Shown piece by piece: positions 11,711 through 23,974 of a stretch of 64,000 nt of DNA. The number at the start of each line of letters is the position of its first letter. Position 1 is the stretch's first letter. Under the pieces are notes generated by a model that was not told where the DNA came from, ran no database searches, and was given only the letters and a program-made list of their open reading frames with translations. A program made the position numbers and the translations under genes. This stretch comes from Nemania diffusa (Eukaryota > Ascomycota > Sordariomycetes > Xylariales > Xylariaceae), in contig JBBPUQ010000005.1 in assembly GCA_038501195.1 (NCBI GenBank), positions 372,001 through 436,000 on the forward strand. The letters are read 5' to 3'.

Positions 11711-13449
11711 ATGGTATATATTTGCAGCTATCTGCCGAACATGATTGCAGCACCCAGCTCTCGGCGTCTTCGCATCTTTGGCGCTGTCACCGTCATAACA
11801 CTCATCGTAACATATCTCCATCTCCGCCCTCAATGGGAATTCGATTACCGCGATTACTATGAGGACGTCAAAAGCTATTTCTCAAGCCCCGTGTATGAGA
11901 ATACTCTCTACAACCAGGGCACTGAGCAATTGGTCCATAAACAATACAACGCGAGCGATCCCTGCGCTCGCTTCCCTAACACAGATGGTGTACTTCTCGT
12001 CATGAAAACCGGCGCCACAGAGGCCTTTGACCGAATACCAACCCAACTCCTCACCACAATGTCATGTCTTCCCCAGAATTTCCTTCTCTTCTCTGACCTG
12101 GTATGGAGCCCTGATACTCGCATGTCCGGTAACGACTAAGGCTCAACTGCATACGCTAACTCCTAGACAGGAACAACAACTTGGTCCATATCACCTATAT
12201 GATGCGCTGTCTGAGGTTGATGAGGCCGACAAAGCCAGGATTAGCGACTTTGACCTGTATCGCAGTCAGCAGGAGTGCGTCGTGTCCCAGAAGTCGTGTA
12301 TAGATAACGACGCCGAAAGCCAAAATGCATGGAGACTAGATAAATACAAGTTTCTGCCTATGATTGAGCAAACCTGGAGGATGCGTCCGGGACACGACTG
12401 GTACATCTTTGCCGAAGCCGATACCTACGTTTTCTGGCCCAATATGATGCATTGGTTGAAGAAGCAATCGGGCCTGAATCCTCGCGAAAAGATCTACTTG
12501 GGTAGTCGCTCCTATGTTAGCAATAGGCCTTTCGCACACGGCGGCTCAGGCTACATACTCAGCCGGGGAGCTTTGAAACACTTGGTCGAAAAACACTCTA
12601 ATCTCACTAGCGAGTACACCGAAAAGGGGACCCAGGAGTGCTGTGGAGACTTGTTGGTCGCGCTGGCTTTAGATGAACACGAAGGCATCAAAGTTCGACA
12701 GACATGGCCAATGATCAACGGCGAAAAACCAACCACTCTACCCTACGGCCGAAATCACTGGTGTGAGCCCATCTTGACGATGCATCACATGAATGCCGAA
12801 GAGATCAGTACGGTGTGGCAGTTTGAACAAACCCGGAAGACAGATGTAAGTATAGACCCAACTAAGAGGGACAGCGAAAGTAATCCGACTACCATTTCGA
12901 TTGAGCCGACCTGGAATAGTTCATCTAGGATCGGCATTCTTAAAATCGAGACTAACATTCAATGTTTAGCGTATTTTGTTAATCAGAGACTTATACGACA
13001 GTCTGATCGCTCCGAAAATGCAGGAGACTCGTGAAAACTGGGACAATGGCTCGGACGATGTTTGCTACATCAATCCCGACCCAGACGCCCAAGCCCGTGC
13101 CGACGGTCACGCCCGAGATCGCCAAAGGAAAGAAGATGAAATGAGCGAAATAGAGAAAATGGCATGGGAGTCACCTCAGAATTGCGCCAAAGTCTGCGAG
13201 TCGGAAATACTCGGCGCAGACTCGAATGACAAGGACAAGCAGCGCGACCGGAACTGCTTTCAATATCGCTGGCACGACGAAGTGTGCTGCACCTCGAAGA
13301 GCTTTAAGATGGGAAAGCCCAAGCCAAAACCTGAGGGTCTTGACCCGAAGGAGAAGTGGACGAGCGGGTGGTACATGAAAGGCATACAGGATTGGATAGA
13401 TGCGATGGGCGAATGCACGGAACCAGCCTGGAAGATACCGGAGCTATGA
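11711..13449 (+). CDS. GT31-like type II Golgi glycosyltransferase
   Basis: Three exons (11711-12100, 12171-12845, 12970-13449) encode 514 aa. It resembles fungal glycosyltransferase family 31/Fringe-like proteins, which transfer a hexose from a nucleotide sugar in the Golgi; the exact donor and acceptor are unknown. An N-terminal signal anchor (about 21-38) is followed by a lumenal stem. The catalytic domain has the expected WYIFAEADTYVFWPN segment (about 207-220), with EAD in the metal-binding DxD position, and FAHGGSGYILSRGAL about 45 residues later. The C-terminal third has paired cysteines (CAKVCES, NCFQYRWHDEVCC) resembling a PAN/apple-like module seen in these fungal enzymes. Introns have good GTATGG/GTAAGT donors and a GCTAAC branch. 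The start could also be the second Met at codon 11, with no effect on the anchor. Confidence 0.85.
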
Positions 13450-14820
13450 GCAGGCATCAAAGCTCACTTATCGGCCGGACCGTGAGGCGTCGTGAGAGAC
13501 GCCATCCTCCAAACGAAATGTAATAACAAAGGGAACAATCATGGGAGGGCTCGTTGGTGCGAGCTCCATCGTCGGCCTTTTTGTCTTCTATTGTCCTAAT
13601 GAAGAGGCTAGGTTGGACTCTTGGACTTGGCATATCTTGGCGTTTCATACCATGGCGTTACTGGGGTGTACTAGACAGGCACGGCAGACTTTCGGTCTCA
13701 TCACTTGGGGGGAATAAAAATAGAGTCATGGCCCCTAGGATTAGACACGACTCTGGGCATAGTATAGCATAGCACGATAATAGTGCCGCAATGGAATCTA
13801 TTTCATCTCTTCAAGGCGGGACTATGTGATGCTGCTTGATACTGTGGAATAGTGAGTCGTCCATAGTTAATAACTAAGATAGATAAGGAGCACTGATCTG
13901 TGATATAGTCCAGACAAACGTGATTGGAGACAGCCGCTATCACGTGGAGGAGACGTCCGTGTAAGGTTACCAGGCAGACGTCGGCAAAGTATAAGCGTGA
14001 GGGTGCTTCTACATGCACCAGCCAAGCTTATTGACACATCGACTAAAATCTTGGCAAGGCTTAGCGAAGCAAGGACAAGGGGTCGTCGCCGATGCTTCCC
14101 CCTTATTTTTAGATAGTTGATTGCGCCGCATAGTAATTTGCTTCAAGGAGAAGCGGCGTTCGCGGAAGCAGTCAGTCAGCCAGTACTAACTCTCAATTCA
14201 TTACCAGGCTTCGAGTATAGGATGTTTGGAGTACTGGATACAGAGGCACGTGATGATTAGCAGGCTGAACTAAGGTTTTGTCAAAACCGGGTATTGGAAC
14301 TTTGAGTTACGGCCACGAGGCATTGCATGATGTCCCATGCGTTTGGACGGCTACGTCCCGTGCCGTGCCGTCTGTCTCATCACGCTGACCGAACTCAGAT
14401 CTCAGCCCGGACTTTGGGATCATTTACTGGAGATTAACTTCATTACATACTTTGAGTGCTCGGTATGACTAATAACCTTAGGTGACGAAAGTCTAATATT
14501 GTTCGTGAATAAGGGATAATAGGCGGGAAAGTAGTTCTAGTGTTCAGTTGCATCAACCACTATCTATCTATCTACCTAATCTATCAACTCCAAGTTTAGT
14601 ACTTCATTCTTGTAGCTACTAGTGTTACAGTGCCTAGGTTCAAGGCGCATGAAAGCCTATTGATTAAGCATAGTTCAGTAGTTTGTCGTCAAATTTTTAC
14701 TATGTATATCTAGGAAGCCATGCCCTGTACACTAATTCGATGGATTTTACTGTGAATTTATCATGAGGTTTTAAGTTGGTTATGTGATTGTGATATAAGC
14801 CTCTGTCTCACCGGTACAAC
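13450..14820. other. Intergenic, convergent gene ends
   Basis: Lies between two convergent genes. I see no coding frame with family features. It contains a TCTATCTATCTACC simple stretch near 14563 and mixed AT-rich sequence. Confidence 0.5.
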
Positions 14821-17138
14821 TTAGGCCTCATGTAATGTCATCTCTCTACTCGGTCGATGTAACACAGGATGTTCTGGGTCTGTTAGATCTATGCAACCCA
14901 AAGGCTCACTGTCCTTAGTAATCGGTATCTCCTTTGTGCTTTTTGCCCAAGTGCCGAAACCCAATTCTTCATGAGCAAGGCGATGTAGCTGCATAGTCCC
15001 GTTGGTAGCCCATTCGAGATGTGCATACTTCCAGTATCCCCATCTCTTGTACAAGAATTCGGACGCGGGTTCCAACAAATAAGACGTAATGGTGATTAGA
15101 GAGCCGATGACTAAGATGAAGAGAAGGCCGAAGAGGCTGAATGAGCCGTACGCTGGGCTCCTGACTTTCTATGCTTAGCAGCCATGATCAGTAATTGTTC
15201 CTAGTACTTGAATAAAAACATATAAATCAAGTATTAGGCAAAGCCTGGGAATTACCTGACTGTTACACAACTCTTTTAAATCTGGTGCTGTGAAACCCTT
15301 GCGAATTCTGAGGTCCGCCGGGTCCTTGGGGTCAAAGTACGCGGTGTCGAGAAACCCTGCTTGGATAAGCGCCATAGATATATGCGACCAATGTACGACA
15401 TCCAGGTGCCATTGATTTGCAGGAAGCGCGCCCTGAAAGGCATTTATCAATGTGTTTTGCGATGCCAGACTTGCTGGCCCCAGTTGCCTTAGGTAGTTCC
15501 AGGGCGAAGCGTATGAGTTCTTCACTACGGCTTTCACGACGTACTTGAAGACGGCTGTTGAGGTAGAGTTGGCAAGCTGGTCTAGGAAGCTGTCGTCCGT
15601 AGAATACTCGAAATGCGCCGTACTTGGTGTGATATTCGCCCCGATGTTCAGCCCCCCATCAAACGTGCTATCGAAGAGTTTTGCTGCTCCGAGAGCCGCG
15701 TCGTGGGAACTTGCCAAAGGGCCACAGCTCTGAGAATCCTTGCGACAGAACTGATATTGGTCGGTGCAGCCTAGAGGAGATGCTGGATCGAGGGGAAGGT
15801 AAATGCCCAAGCCGGCGCTTTTGGAAATTTTTGCATTTCCCACAGAAACCTGCGCCTTCTTTGAAGAAACGCGATACCATTGATCACTTGATGGCGCTAA
15901 GTACCCAACACCGTTTCCAGAGAGGAAAATGAGATGAGTGTCGGCATCGCTTCTAAAAACTGCTTCTATCGGGGTAAAGCTTGAAAACGTAACATCAGTA
16001 CGCCCGTGCCGCACCTGGGCTACCATTGAGCTGTGCGTTTGAGGTTAGCTAAATAGCTCGCTTATCAATCTTCAAACGGGGTTAAGTTTCGTGATGTCAC
16101 TAATACAGGGAGGTTGGGGACAGCTCACTCTAGTTGGAAATTAGCATAAGTGATAATAGGATCCGAAGAAGTTACAGCCATATATTGAGATTCAACGGAC
16201 CTGGCTGTACCCACGTAATCTAAAACTTCAGCAGTTGAAACCTCTGTACTGCCGTAGTGGTACAATGTTAAGTTCCCAATGCTTGAGCTCTTTTGACTAG
16301 AAAATCCTATCGTTGTCAGAGGTGCGCAGTGGATGACATTTCTCACCAAGACCTTGTCGTCAAGGGGGGAGTTAAGACCCAAGTCATCACGGCTATCAAT
16401 ATAGCCCGAGTCCACACGCACATTGGCGTTCTTGAGTCTGCACACTTTATCCTGAAACGGGCATCCTGCCCGACTGTCTATGTGGCTGTCGAGCCGCTTT
16501 CTTACAAACCGCCTACAGTCAACTGTTTTGATGCCGTTGTTGTCATCAGAATAGCATTGACGGGCGTAATCAGCAGCAGCATTGATTTTCTCAGCAACCG
16601 TAGATAGCAGCGGGTATTGTCCATCCTTCGTGATATCGATATCACTCCCGCAATTCAAACTCTTGACTAGGACTTCCGGTCCGGCCTGTGAAGAGATTTG
16701 TGAGGAAAACCCACTCGCGGCAGTGAATGCTGCGCTGCAGACCAAGGCAACTGAAATAGCAAAAACCACGCGCATTTTTTTCTTATTTTTGCGATGATTC
16801 CATAGCAAAAGACCGAACAAATGAATGCCGCTTTGCGGATCTGGAGAGTTTCGTAGGAGGACTTGGCGCTGATGGTAAACGATATCTTGTTGGGTAGGCG
16901 AGGAGTAATAGCGGTGGAGGGCAAAACAGATGATTCTCCATATACAAGTGAACACGAACGAAACAAAGAGAGCAGTAAGGCCAACTAGAAGGTCGGCATC
17001 CTGCCTTCTGAGAGTGAGTGTAGGACCGAAAATCGGGCCCCGCGACCAGTTCGTCCACATACCGAGATGAACTGGGTAAGACCCAGTGTCGTCTTGAGCG
17101 CGCATTTCAACGAAAATGAATAAATGCGGCAAGAACAC
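14821..17138 (-). CDS. Large fungal membrane protein, uncharacterised family
   Basis: Three minus-strand exons (17138-16129, 16030-15256, 15168-14821) encode 710 aa, or 699 aa from the second Met at 17105. I recognise a widespread but uncharacterised family of Pezizomycotina membrane proteins marked by DTGSYPVHLGMWTNWSRG near the N-terminus. Membrane helices are predicted at about 49-73 and 122-143, the second ending in AAFTAASGFSS. A long extracytoplasmic domain with many cysteines follows (residues about 145-595), then a third helix at about 604-626 and a cytosolic tail with YWKYAHLEWATNGTMQLHRLA. All splice junctions keep phase and have GTGAGC/GTAATT donors. No catalytic motif is visible and the function is unknown. 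Some annotations of this family carry misleading enzyme names, which I do not adopt. Confidence 0.8.
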
Positions 17139-18438
17139 TTCACTCTAACAACGCAAAATGCGAGGGACATGAAAGCGAAATGGCTATTTTAATCTATACA
17201 TACATGTTGACTTCAACTTACCGAGGTAGACTTATTATACTGGTTGCTTAGCTCTCTTGAAGCATCTTGGCACAAAATGAGGTTATAGGATTCCTAGGAG
17301 CAAGAGGCTTTGCACATAGGAAGCAAGGGGATGTCGGCACAGGCCTAGTGACTTTGCATGCGATCCAATCGATGTCTTAAGTTCTAAAACTGGATCATCG
17401 TAAGCAATTATAGTCTTCATACGCTCTCTAGTAGTCGTACGAATTTAGCTTCATAATTTCTAATTGAGAAACACCCACCTGTTATAGACTTTACCATAGC
17501 CCATTCAACACATGAAACCAAATATATAGAAGATAAGAAATACCCCATTTACAACGCATTGATTGTTCAAACTCTCAGTCGTTGGCTCGCAGGCAGGTAG
17601 AGTTGGGGGACAAAGCTGAATCTCCTCGATCTACCTAGTCTATTTCCATCTCTGCTGCCTTCCTTTGCCAATGATCAGCACGGCCCGCTATATTGGACAT
17701 GTCGCATGCGCTATAAATATAATGACGGGGGGTCGTTGATAGTGCCTGGGTAGGACAATCAGCTGGTCCAACAAACAGGGTTCTAAAAATATTATGTAAA
17801 CTAACCTTAATTTAACTCGACTATTTTGATTAATTAACTTTAAGAGTTTTTAATTAATTAATGAGAATAATTTAATGTGAAAACTTATCATTGCTATCAA
17901 TTATGGGAAATACTGAGTTACCATTTCTGCGTTACATTTCAGGTTAAAAGGGCTTTGTTTACTCCTAGAGGAGAAACTTCACTGGCAACTCTGTAATTGG
18001 AAGACATGCGCTAAACATGAGATGAGCACAATACACTCGAGGCGATCCAAAACCACATCATTTAAGTACCTGTATAATTAAGGAGCGTTCAATTATAAGT
18101 GCCTAGATTATGACACAATTAAAACATACGAAAAAGAAAATTCTTGTATGTTAAATATCACAGGAACTTATCTTATACAAATGAATGGAGATAAGTAAAC
18201 TGCCAGGTGGGGCACCCATCTGACTCAATATATGCATTTAATGAAACATGCATTAAAACATACTAACATCAACGTCATAAGCCTAGCAAGCATAAAGCAT
18301 AGCGCCTTTCTCAATGTCGTCACTCATCTCTTGAGCATTATATTCGATATTGAGCTCCCAAACACCTTTTTCCAGCCCCAATTCTCCTCCCCAAGCCGAG
18401 TAGAATAATATTCAATGCAGCGAATTCCGGGATGAGGC
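17139..18438. other. Intergenic, AT-rich centre
   Basis: No gene supported. About 17780-18260 is distinctly AT-rich with repeated TTAATTAA-type words and could be old mutated repeat DNA. The ends should hold the promoters of the divergent flanking genes (the membrane protein on minus and the J-domain gene on plus). Confidence 0.5.
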
Positions 18439-19576
18439 ATGCCCGCTCGCTCAGCTGTGTCCCTCCTGGCAGCTCCAGCCCCAATCCCCCGCCAATGTCT
18501 CAGCTTCCTGTACCCCCCTTCTGCGCTCCTCACACCTCGCACCCCAGGCTCGTTCTCTAGAAGCGCAAGCTCGGCGCGGAGACAGCGCAATGGGCTCGTC
18601 AGAGTCGACACCCGCCGTCTATTCCACAGCACGGCGGCCCGCCGCGACGACGCAATCGACGATGCGCGCAACCACTACGAGACGCTGAAAGTAGCGCCCA
18701 ACGCCAGCGCGTCCGAGATCAAGAAGTGCGTACAAGCCACCACCACCACCCATCCCTTACCGTGCTCTTCCTCCTCCCAACTCCCTGTCCCCATCCCATG
18801 GCCCCCAAACAACCCAAACCTAACCCCCCTCCAGATCCTTCTACACCCTCTCCAAAACCCACCACCCCGACCTCCACGAGGCGTCCGCCCGCCGCGCCGC
18901 CGCCAAGCGCTTCATGCGCATAAGCGAGGCCTACGCCGTCCTCTCCTCGCCCCCAAAACGCGCCAAGTACGACCGCGAGCACATGGGCCTGCCGGCCTCC
19001 CCCACCTCGGCCGCCCGCCAGGCCTCCTACTCCTCGACGATGGGGCCCGCCGGCGGCCGCCCCGCGTCGGGCCTCAGCCGCCGCCGCGGCACGTTCCAGG
19101 GGCCTCCCCCGAGCTTCTTCCGCTCCGGCGGCTGGGGCGCGCAGGGCGAGAAGCGGCGGGCCGCGCACGAGGACAGCACGGGCACGGGCGCCGCGAGCGG
19201 GCCCAGCGCTAGCGCAAACACGGGCATGGGCAGAGGCAGAGGCAGCGCGGGATCGGGCACGGTGGGCGGCATGGGGCCTGGCCAGGACCCCTTCCTGCAC
19301 CGCGACTCGGCCGTCCCGCACTTCGACAAGGAGAGCCACCAGCGCACGGGCCGCCGCAACGACCGCCGCCGCGACGCGCGCCGCGCCGCCTCCGAGGCCA
19401 CCGACGAGTTCGGCCAGGCCGTCCCCCTCGGGCCGGAGCGCGGCGTCGCCGGCATGTTCTTCTTTATCAGCAGCGTCCTGCTGTTCAGTTGCTTCGGCCC
19501 TTTCTTCGTGAGTCGGCTCTGGACGGAGAGTACTCGGGGACAGAAACCGAAGAGCGCGGGTAAGGGGAAGGACTGA
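18439..19576 (+). CDS. Membrane-anchored J-domain (DnaJ/Hsp40) protein
   Basis: Two exons (18439-18725 and 18835-19576) encode 342 aa. The 109-nt intron splits the J domain and has a CCTAAC branch point. The J domain spans about 79-146 (NHYETLKVAPNAS...RFMRISEAYAVLSS...YDRE) with the Hsp70-activating HPD tripeptide at 106-108. Before it is a 65-residue Arg/Ser/Ala-rich, acid-free segment that fits a mitochondrial targeting sequence. After it comes a Gly/Arg/Ser-rich linker, and a single membrane helix lies near the C-terminus (about 303-322). The layout resembles yeast Jid1-like mitochondrial inner-membrane co-chaperones, but that assignment is inference. The second exon is notably GC-rich compared with its surroundings, which creates long spurious frames on the opposite strand. 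Confidence 0.85.
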
Positions 19577-19971
19577 CGTGTCACATCCGGCGCTACGTTA
19601 CGTCATGTCTTGCATTACTGCAGGTGGATGCATGAACTTAAACTGCTGTATATATATAAATCATAGCTAAGAAAATGGAATGCTGTACATATAATGTATT
19701 GTTTAAGACTAAGGCACAAAGTAGAAACAAACGAAATAGAATCGCGTGAGCGTACACATATTTCCCCGGCAGAGACGTTTTAATCTTTGTTATTTCTGCG
19801 CTCTAGTCTACATTCAAGAGAGGCCGCCGACCGGGAATGCACCGAGATCTGTTTGGTTATATAAGATACACGGTATGCGAGAGGGTATTAGCAGTATTAT
19901 CCCTCCAAGTGTTCATCCTATCTAAGAGTCCGATTCCAAAATCACTTCGTCTATCCAGTCTTGCAGACCAT
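19577..19971. other. Convergent 3' regions
   Basis: Between the convergent J-domain and porin genes. It is AT-rich with TATATATA runs near 19650, consistent with 3' untranslated sequence. No gene is seen. Confidence 0.5.
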
Positions 19972-21413
19972 TTAGCTGTCGAAAGTGAAGCTAGCACCAA
20001 CCTATTTCGACAACGTTATTAGTGGGAATTTTGGACTTGGTGGAATGGGGCGGAACGAACCTTGTGGGTAGCCTGGTCGATCTTCTGGGTATCAAAAGAA
20101 GCACCGATGCCGACGGTGACACCAGGGCTGAGGAGAACGTTGTAGGCGACGGCAGCGACACCACGGTCGTTGATCTTGCCCTGTTCCATGGGTTAATATC
20201 TCTTCAAACACCGACGTGCAGAAATTGCTGCCGCGAAGAAAAACAAACCTTGACGAAGGAGATGGCATCCAGGCGGTACTTGCTGGCTAGCTCGAGGCCA
20301 ACGGTGTTGCCGCCCTTAGAGTTCCAGACAGCCTTGGCGGAGGTCTCGACCTGGCTGTTAACCTTGTGATAGTAGCTGGCAGCGAAGACGCTCAGGTTGT
20401 CAGTGGCCGTGATAGCAGCACTGTATTTGGGAGCGACGAAGCCAACGGCGGCGCTGTAGCCGGTAACGGCGGCCTTCTGCACGTTGTAGCCGGCAGAGGC
20501 ACCAGCAAGGAAGCCCTCATGGCCGATAACGGCGTCCACGTTGGCAGTGGGGCCCTTTAGGAGATCGAAGAAGGCACGGCCATGGAAGGCGGACTGCTTG
20601 AAGGTGAGGTTGAGCTTGGCGCCAGTGTTGTTGGCGGCAGGCAGGTATTGGAAGAGGGTCTCGGCCTTGAGGCCCTTAGCTAGCGAGTCTGCTAGCTCGA
20701 TCTTGGTGTCGAGAGCATTGGCCGTGTTCCAGGTCTGGGTCAAGGTGAGGCCTGCACGGTGATATACCATTAGTATTGTGTTCAGATGGGCGAAATAGAA
20801 GCTCATGTTAAGCCCGTGGCAAGTGCTGCGAGGTAGCAGCTCGACCGGTCCTATCCCGAATGAAATAGTTGATGACGGCGGCCGCTTCGAAACTTTTCGA
20901 AGAGTACGCTTGGCCGAAGAGGAAGTAGAGGTTGATTTACCGAGCGACTTGTCTGAGTATTTGCCCTCGAGCTATATTTCAGAAGCCATGGTTAGCAGCG
21001 TGTCCGTCGCGCGACGACCGGTACGGGGCAGAGAGGCCTATGTATCTGTGTACTAGACATCCGCGAGGGGATCGTGCTCGGGAGGTGGACGTACAGCACC
21101 GCTGGTGTGCTTGTCGTGACTGCTCTTGCCGGTGACCTTGAAGGCGACATTGTTGGGGGTGTTGCTCTTAACCTCGATGGTGCCGGCAGAGAGGTGGTAG
21201 AAGTCCTTGTTCAACAACTGCGAGGGGACGATGTTAGCTGTGATGTCCCATGGAGGACTGGCAACAAGGCTGTGAGGGAAATTGGCCACGGGCAAACGGA
21301 TGGCGCAATTGCTCCAGCCGTGGTGGGACAATTGGGATGTGGCATGGGGGATTGGGGGCGGGACTTACGTCGTTGGCGGACTTGGAAATATCAGAGAAGG
21401 CCGGGACAGACAT
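19972..21413 (-). CDS. por1: Mitochondrial outer-membrane porin (VDAC)
   Basis: Six minus-strand exons (21413-21369, 21217-21095, 20971-20941, 20751-20249, 20180-20061, 20001-19972) encode exactly 283 aa, the standard fungal VDAC length. VDAC forms the 19-strand beta-barrel channel for ATP, ADP and small metabolites in the outer mitochondrial membrane. The N-terminus (MSVPAFSDISKSANDLL) is the usual amphipathic helix region. GLTLTQTWNTANALDTKIEL and the C-terminal GASFTF signal are typical. Exon 3 is a micro-exon of only 31 nt (LEGKYSDKSLG across its ends), and the last exon is 30 nt; both are easily lost by automatic prediction. Introns have good donors and ACTAATAAC-type branches. Confidence 0.95.
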
Positions 21414-23181
21414 GGTGGGCAGATGCAGATGAATGCGAGGCAATCGGTCGGGATAGGTAGATGCACAGAGTTGGATGGTGGTGGCAATTGTCTAGAGAGA
21501 GGAAGAAAAAAAAGGAGACTGGCACACAAGACGATGGTGGTGGTGGTGGTGGTATATTATGCAGGTGGTGTATGCAGGTAGTATTGACGATACCTAGGAC
21601 TAAACTAAGCTGGTGGAAGTGGGACTAGCTGTGAGCGACCCGGCTGGAAATTTGTTTCGTCGCTGCTGAATTCGTTTCCACGTTTCCAGCTTCTCCAGAC
21701 CAATTGGGTCGGCACAAGTCACAATGACCCGGGAAGTGCAGGGCAGAGCTGCCACGCACGGGCCATTTCTGCCCTATGTGAAGTGGGCTTACGCTAGATA
21801 ACGCAGTGCACTTTGGCGGAGGGGCTCGGTTCGAATCCCCGAGGTGTCTGAAGTGACTTTTTGCGCAAGAGGACACATCTAATTAAATGATAATATTAGG
21901 CTCAGGTAAAAGTTGCATTGATATATCTTATATACAAAAAAAGCCCCTTTATTCCACTTTGGAGTCACGGAGTCAAGAGGCACTTAAGGGGATAGTCCCG
22001 GTAGACCGCACGTTCCGTTTTACCATAGATACATGAATCAAATTTCATCCCTTGTATCAATTGCAAATGGCCTCCCAGCATAGAGAACTCAAAAAAATCT
22101 GAGATACTATTCGGTAATTGGTTGTTTTCCTCCATTGTCCTCCTCCACAAAGCAGAACTGTTTTGGTTCGCCGTCGGCATCTGTGCTGTAGCCTCTGCGA
22201 TAAACCTTGGTGTCATCTGGTACAAGTGCTCATTTGACGATATTATACTAACTACTGTCGAATGCGCTCCTAAGTCTAGTGTAGCACTTATTTAGCTTGT
22301 TTACAAATTGGCGGTCGCCCTTGACGTGATTTACGATACATTGAGTGAGTTATTCCGTACCCTATAACTTACTCGTAATAATAAATTATTAACCTTGAAT
22401 TTTCAACAATGTCTATGATGAGGTAAAAAAGGCTAACCGCAAGGTATATGATACGGCATGGGTGTTATTCTAGCTCTTTGTTGAGTATCTTGTTTGTGAG
22501 TATATTACATCGAATACTTCATACAGGGTACTACTAGCATACTATATGACTGACCGAATTTTTTCTGTCCAGTTTTCATTCTCAATTGTATAATCTCTTT
22601 CTCTCTAGTAAACTCGAAACAAAAGCGAAGAGGCGGGTATCAGAGCGTGAGGAACAAAAACGCATAATCATGGCCGGTCAAGCTGAGCTAGGCATCCGCC
22701 TTAAGTGGCAAGCATTTCGTGAACCCATTTTGGACACTTATGCACATCTTGAGGGGACTACCCTTGCGTGGAGCAGCTCGAATTTCATTCAGATCGAGCC
22801 TCGATTAGGGAATATTACCGTGGCTTTCTCGAGCTAGACTCTCCGTGGGATGTGATATGGCGGCCTAATAACCAGTCTTGGAGGTTGTTGTATGCTAATG
22901 TCCAATCAAGATATGAAATTATCAAATCGGACTTCAAGGTTAATATAATCTAAGTCAACAATGACGATGCATGGTCCATTTACTACTTAGGGCGTACCCT
23001 AAAAGCATATTCTGGTACCATCTCCTTGGTAGTCTGGTATAGAGGCTGGGGTAGCGGTGCCGACATATTGACTTGCACAGATTCAAGCCAGTTTTGGTTT
23101 CTAAGAAGCTCAAAGCTTTGCACCACTGAGACATAGGTATTATATGTCTCACAGCTAAGACTGCCAAGACATCCAGGAAGC
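21414..23181. other. Porin upstream region and eroded DNA
   Basis: The first few hundred bases should be the porin promoter, including a (TGG)n run. A tRNA B-box-like word (GGTTCGAATCC, 21828-21838) lacks a matching tRNA body. Beyond about 21.9 kb there are only short open frames (for example 21965-22225 minus and 22586-22837 plus) with no recognisable family; I do not call them. Confidence 0.5.
21535..21553. repeat. (TGG)n microsatellite
   Basis: Six tandem TGG units plus one base, in the upstream region of the porin gene. Confidence 0.9.
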
Positions 23182-23409
23182 TGTTGGAAAAAGACAGGTC
23201 ACCTGGACCTGCAACTTTATGCAGAAAGAACCAACAGTTCTAGGAGTGCTGGATTGTAAGAATTGTAGCCTAGAGACTTCGGGTATAAATAGGACAGGAT
23301 TTCCCTGACTGAAAGGAAGGGAAGAATTATGGACCCTGTGAGACCAGAGAAGAATTATTAGCTGAATAGACCTTGTTCTAAGCCCTATAGATTATTAGCC
23401 CTTGTCACA
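23182..23409 (+). mobile_element. Probable Copia-like LTR (solo or remnant)
   Basis: A 228-bp segment begins TGTTGG and ends TGTCACA (TG...CA). It contains a TATA-like GGGTATAAATAG about 100 bp in and a purine-rich transcribed part, as in short Copia LTRs. Eight bases after its end is TGGTAGATATCTGA, which resembles the initiator-tRNA primer-binding site that follows a 5' LTR. No gag-pol frame and no second LTR are visible, so it is a solo LTR or a remnant. The boundaries are by eye. Confidence 0.45.
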
Positions 23410-23974
23410 ATATAGCATGGTAGATATCTGAAGGTAAGTTATATCATCTTATATGTAGGTTCACCCTACGGGCGAGGCACGAGAACTCTATGGCACATTT
23501 TAGGACTTTCCGTATCCCAAAAATATCCCTCCTGGTGGTACAAAGCCGTTTACGTTTACCTTACTAGAGTTATATACTCATTTCTTCGCATCTCCTGTGC
23601 TGTAATGCTCCATGCAGTTTAATCGACCTCAGTCGTATTAAAGTGACAAGTCACAAGAGTTGTCTTGTATTATTAAATACTCCTTTATTAAAAAACCCTT
23701 AAACTATTATTATATCAATTAAAATATGGAAAATATATACCTAGAGTTAAGTATTATTCGGTGGGCCCCTAAACCCTGTAGAGCCACCCATTATATTAAC
23801 CCATTGTTCTGAACCGTTTCCCTACCTTTCAGCAACAGACTGCCTACCTATCAAAGCAACGAGTTTTCAAAGTCGATGATTTACGGGACTTACGCGCAGT
23901 CATTTGGAGTCTTCGGGCCCTAGCTATTTTCGCCTCCTAATACCGACACATTACTTCAGGCCTGACTCCTAAGC
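23410..23974. other. Eroded repeat DNA and SDR promoter
   Basis: The first half, with an AT-rich stretch near 23660-23760, continues the eroded retroelement neighbourhood. The last 150 bp should be the promoter and leader of the dehydrogenase gene. No coding frame is seen. Confidence 0.45.

Noticed and set aside
18719..19584. Long minus-strand frames opposite the J-domain gene
   Set aside because: GC-rich shadow frames rich in Ala/Arg/Gly; the plus-strand J domain with HPD explains the region.
21780..21860. tRNA candidate around GGTTCGAATCC
   Set aside because: Only a B-box-like word is present; there is no box A, the T-stem pairs poorly and no acceptor stem can be formed.
22586..22953. Two overlapping plus-strand frames suggesting a frameshifted gene
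   Set aside because: Neither frame has a recognisable motif, and there is no splice signal joining them.
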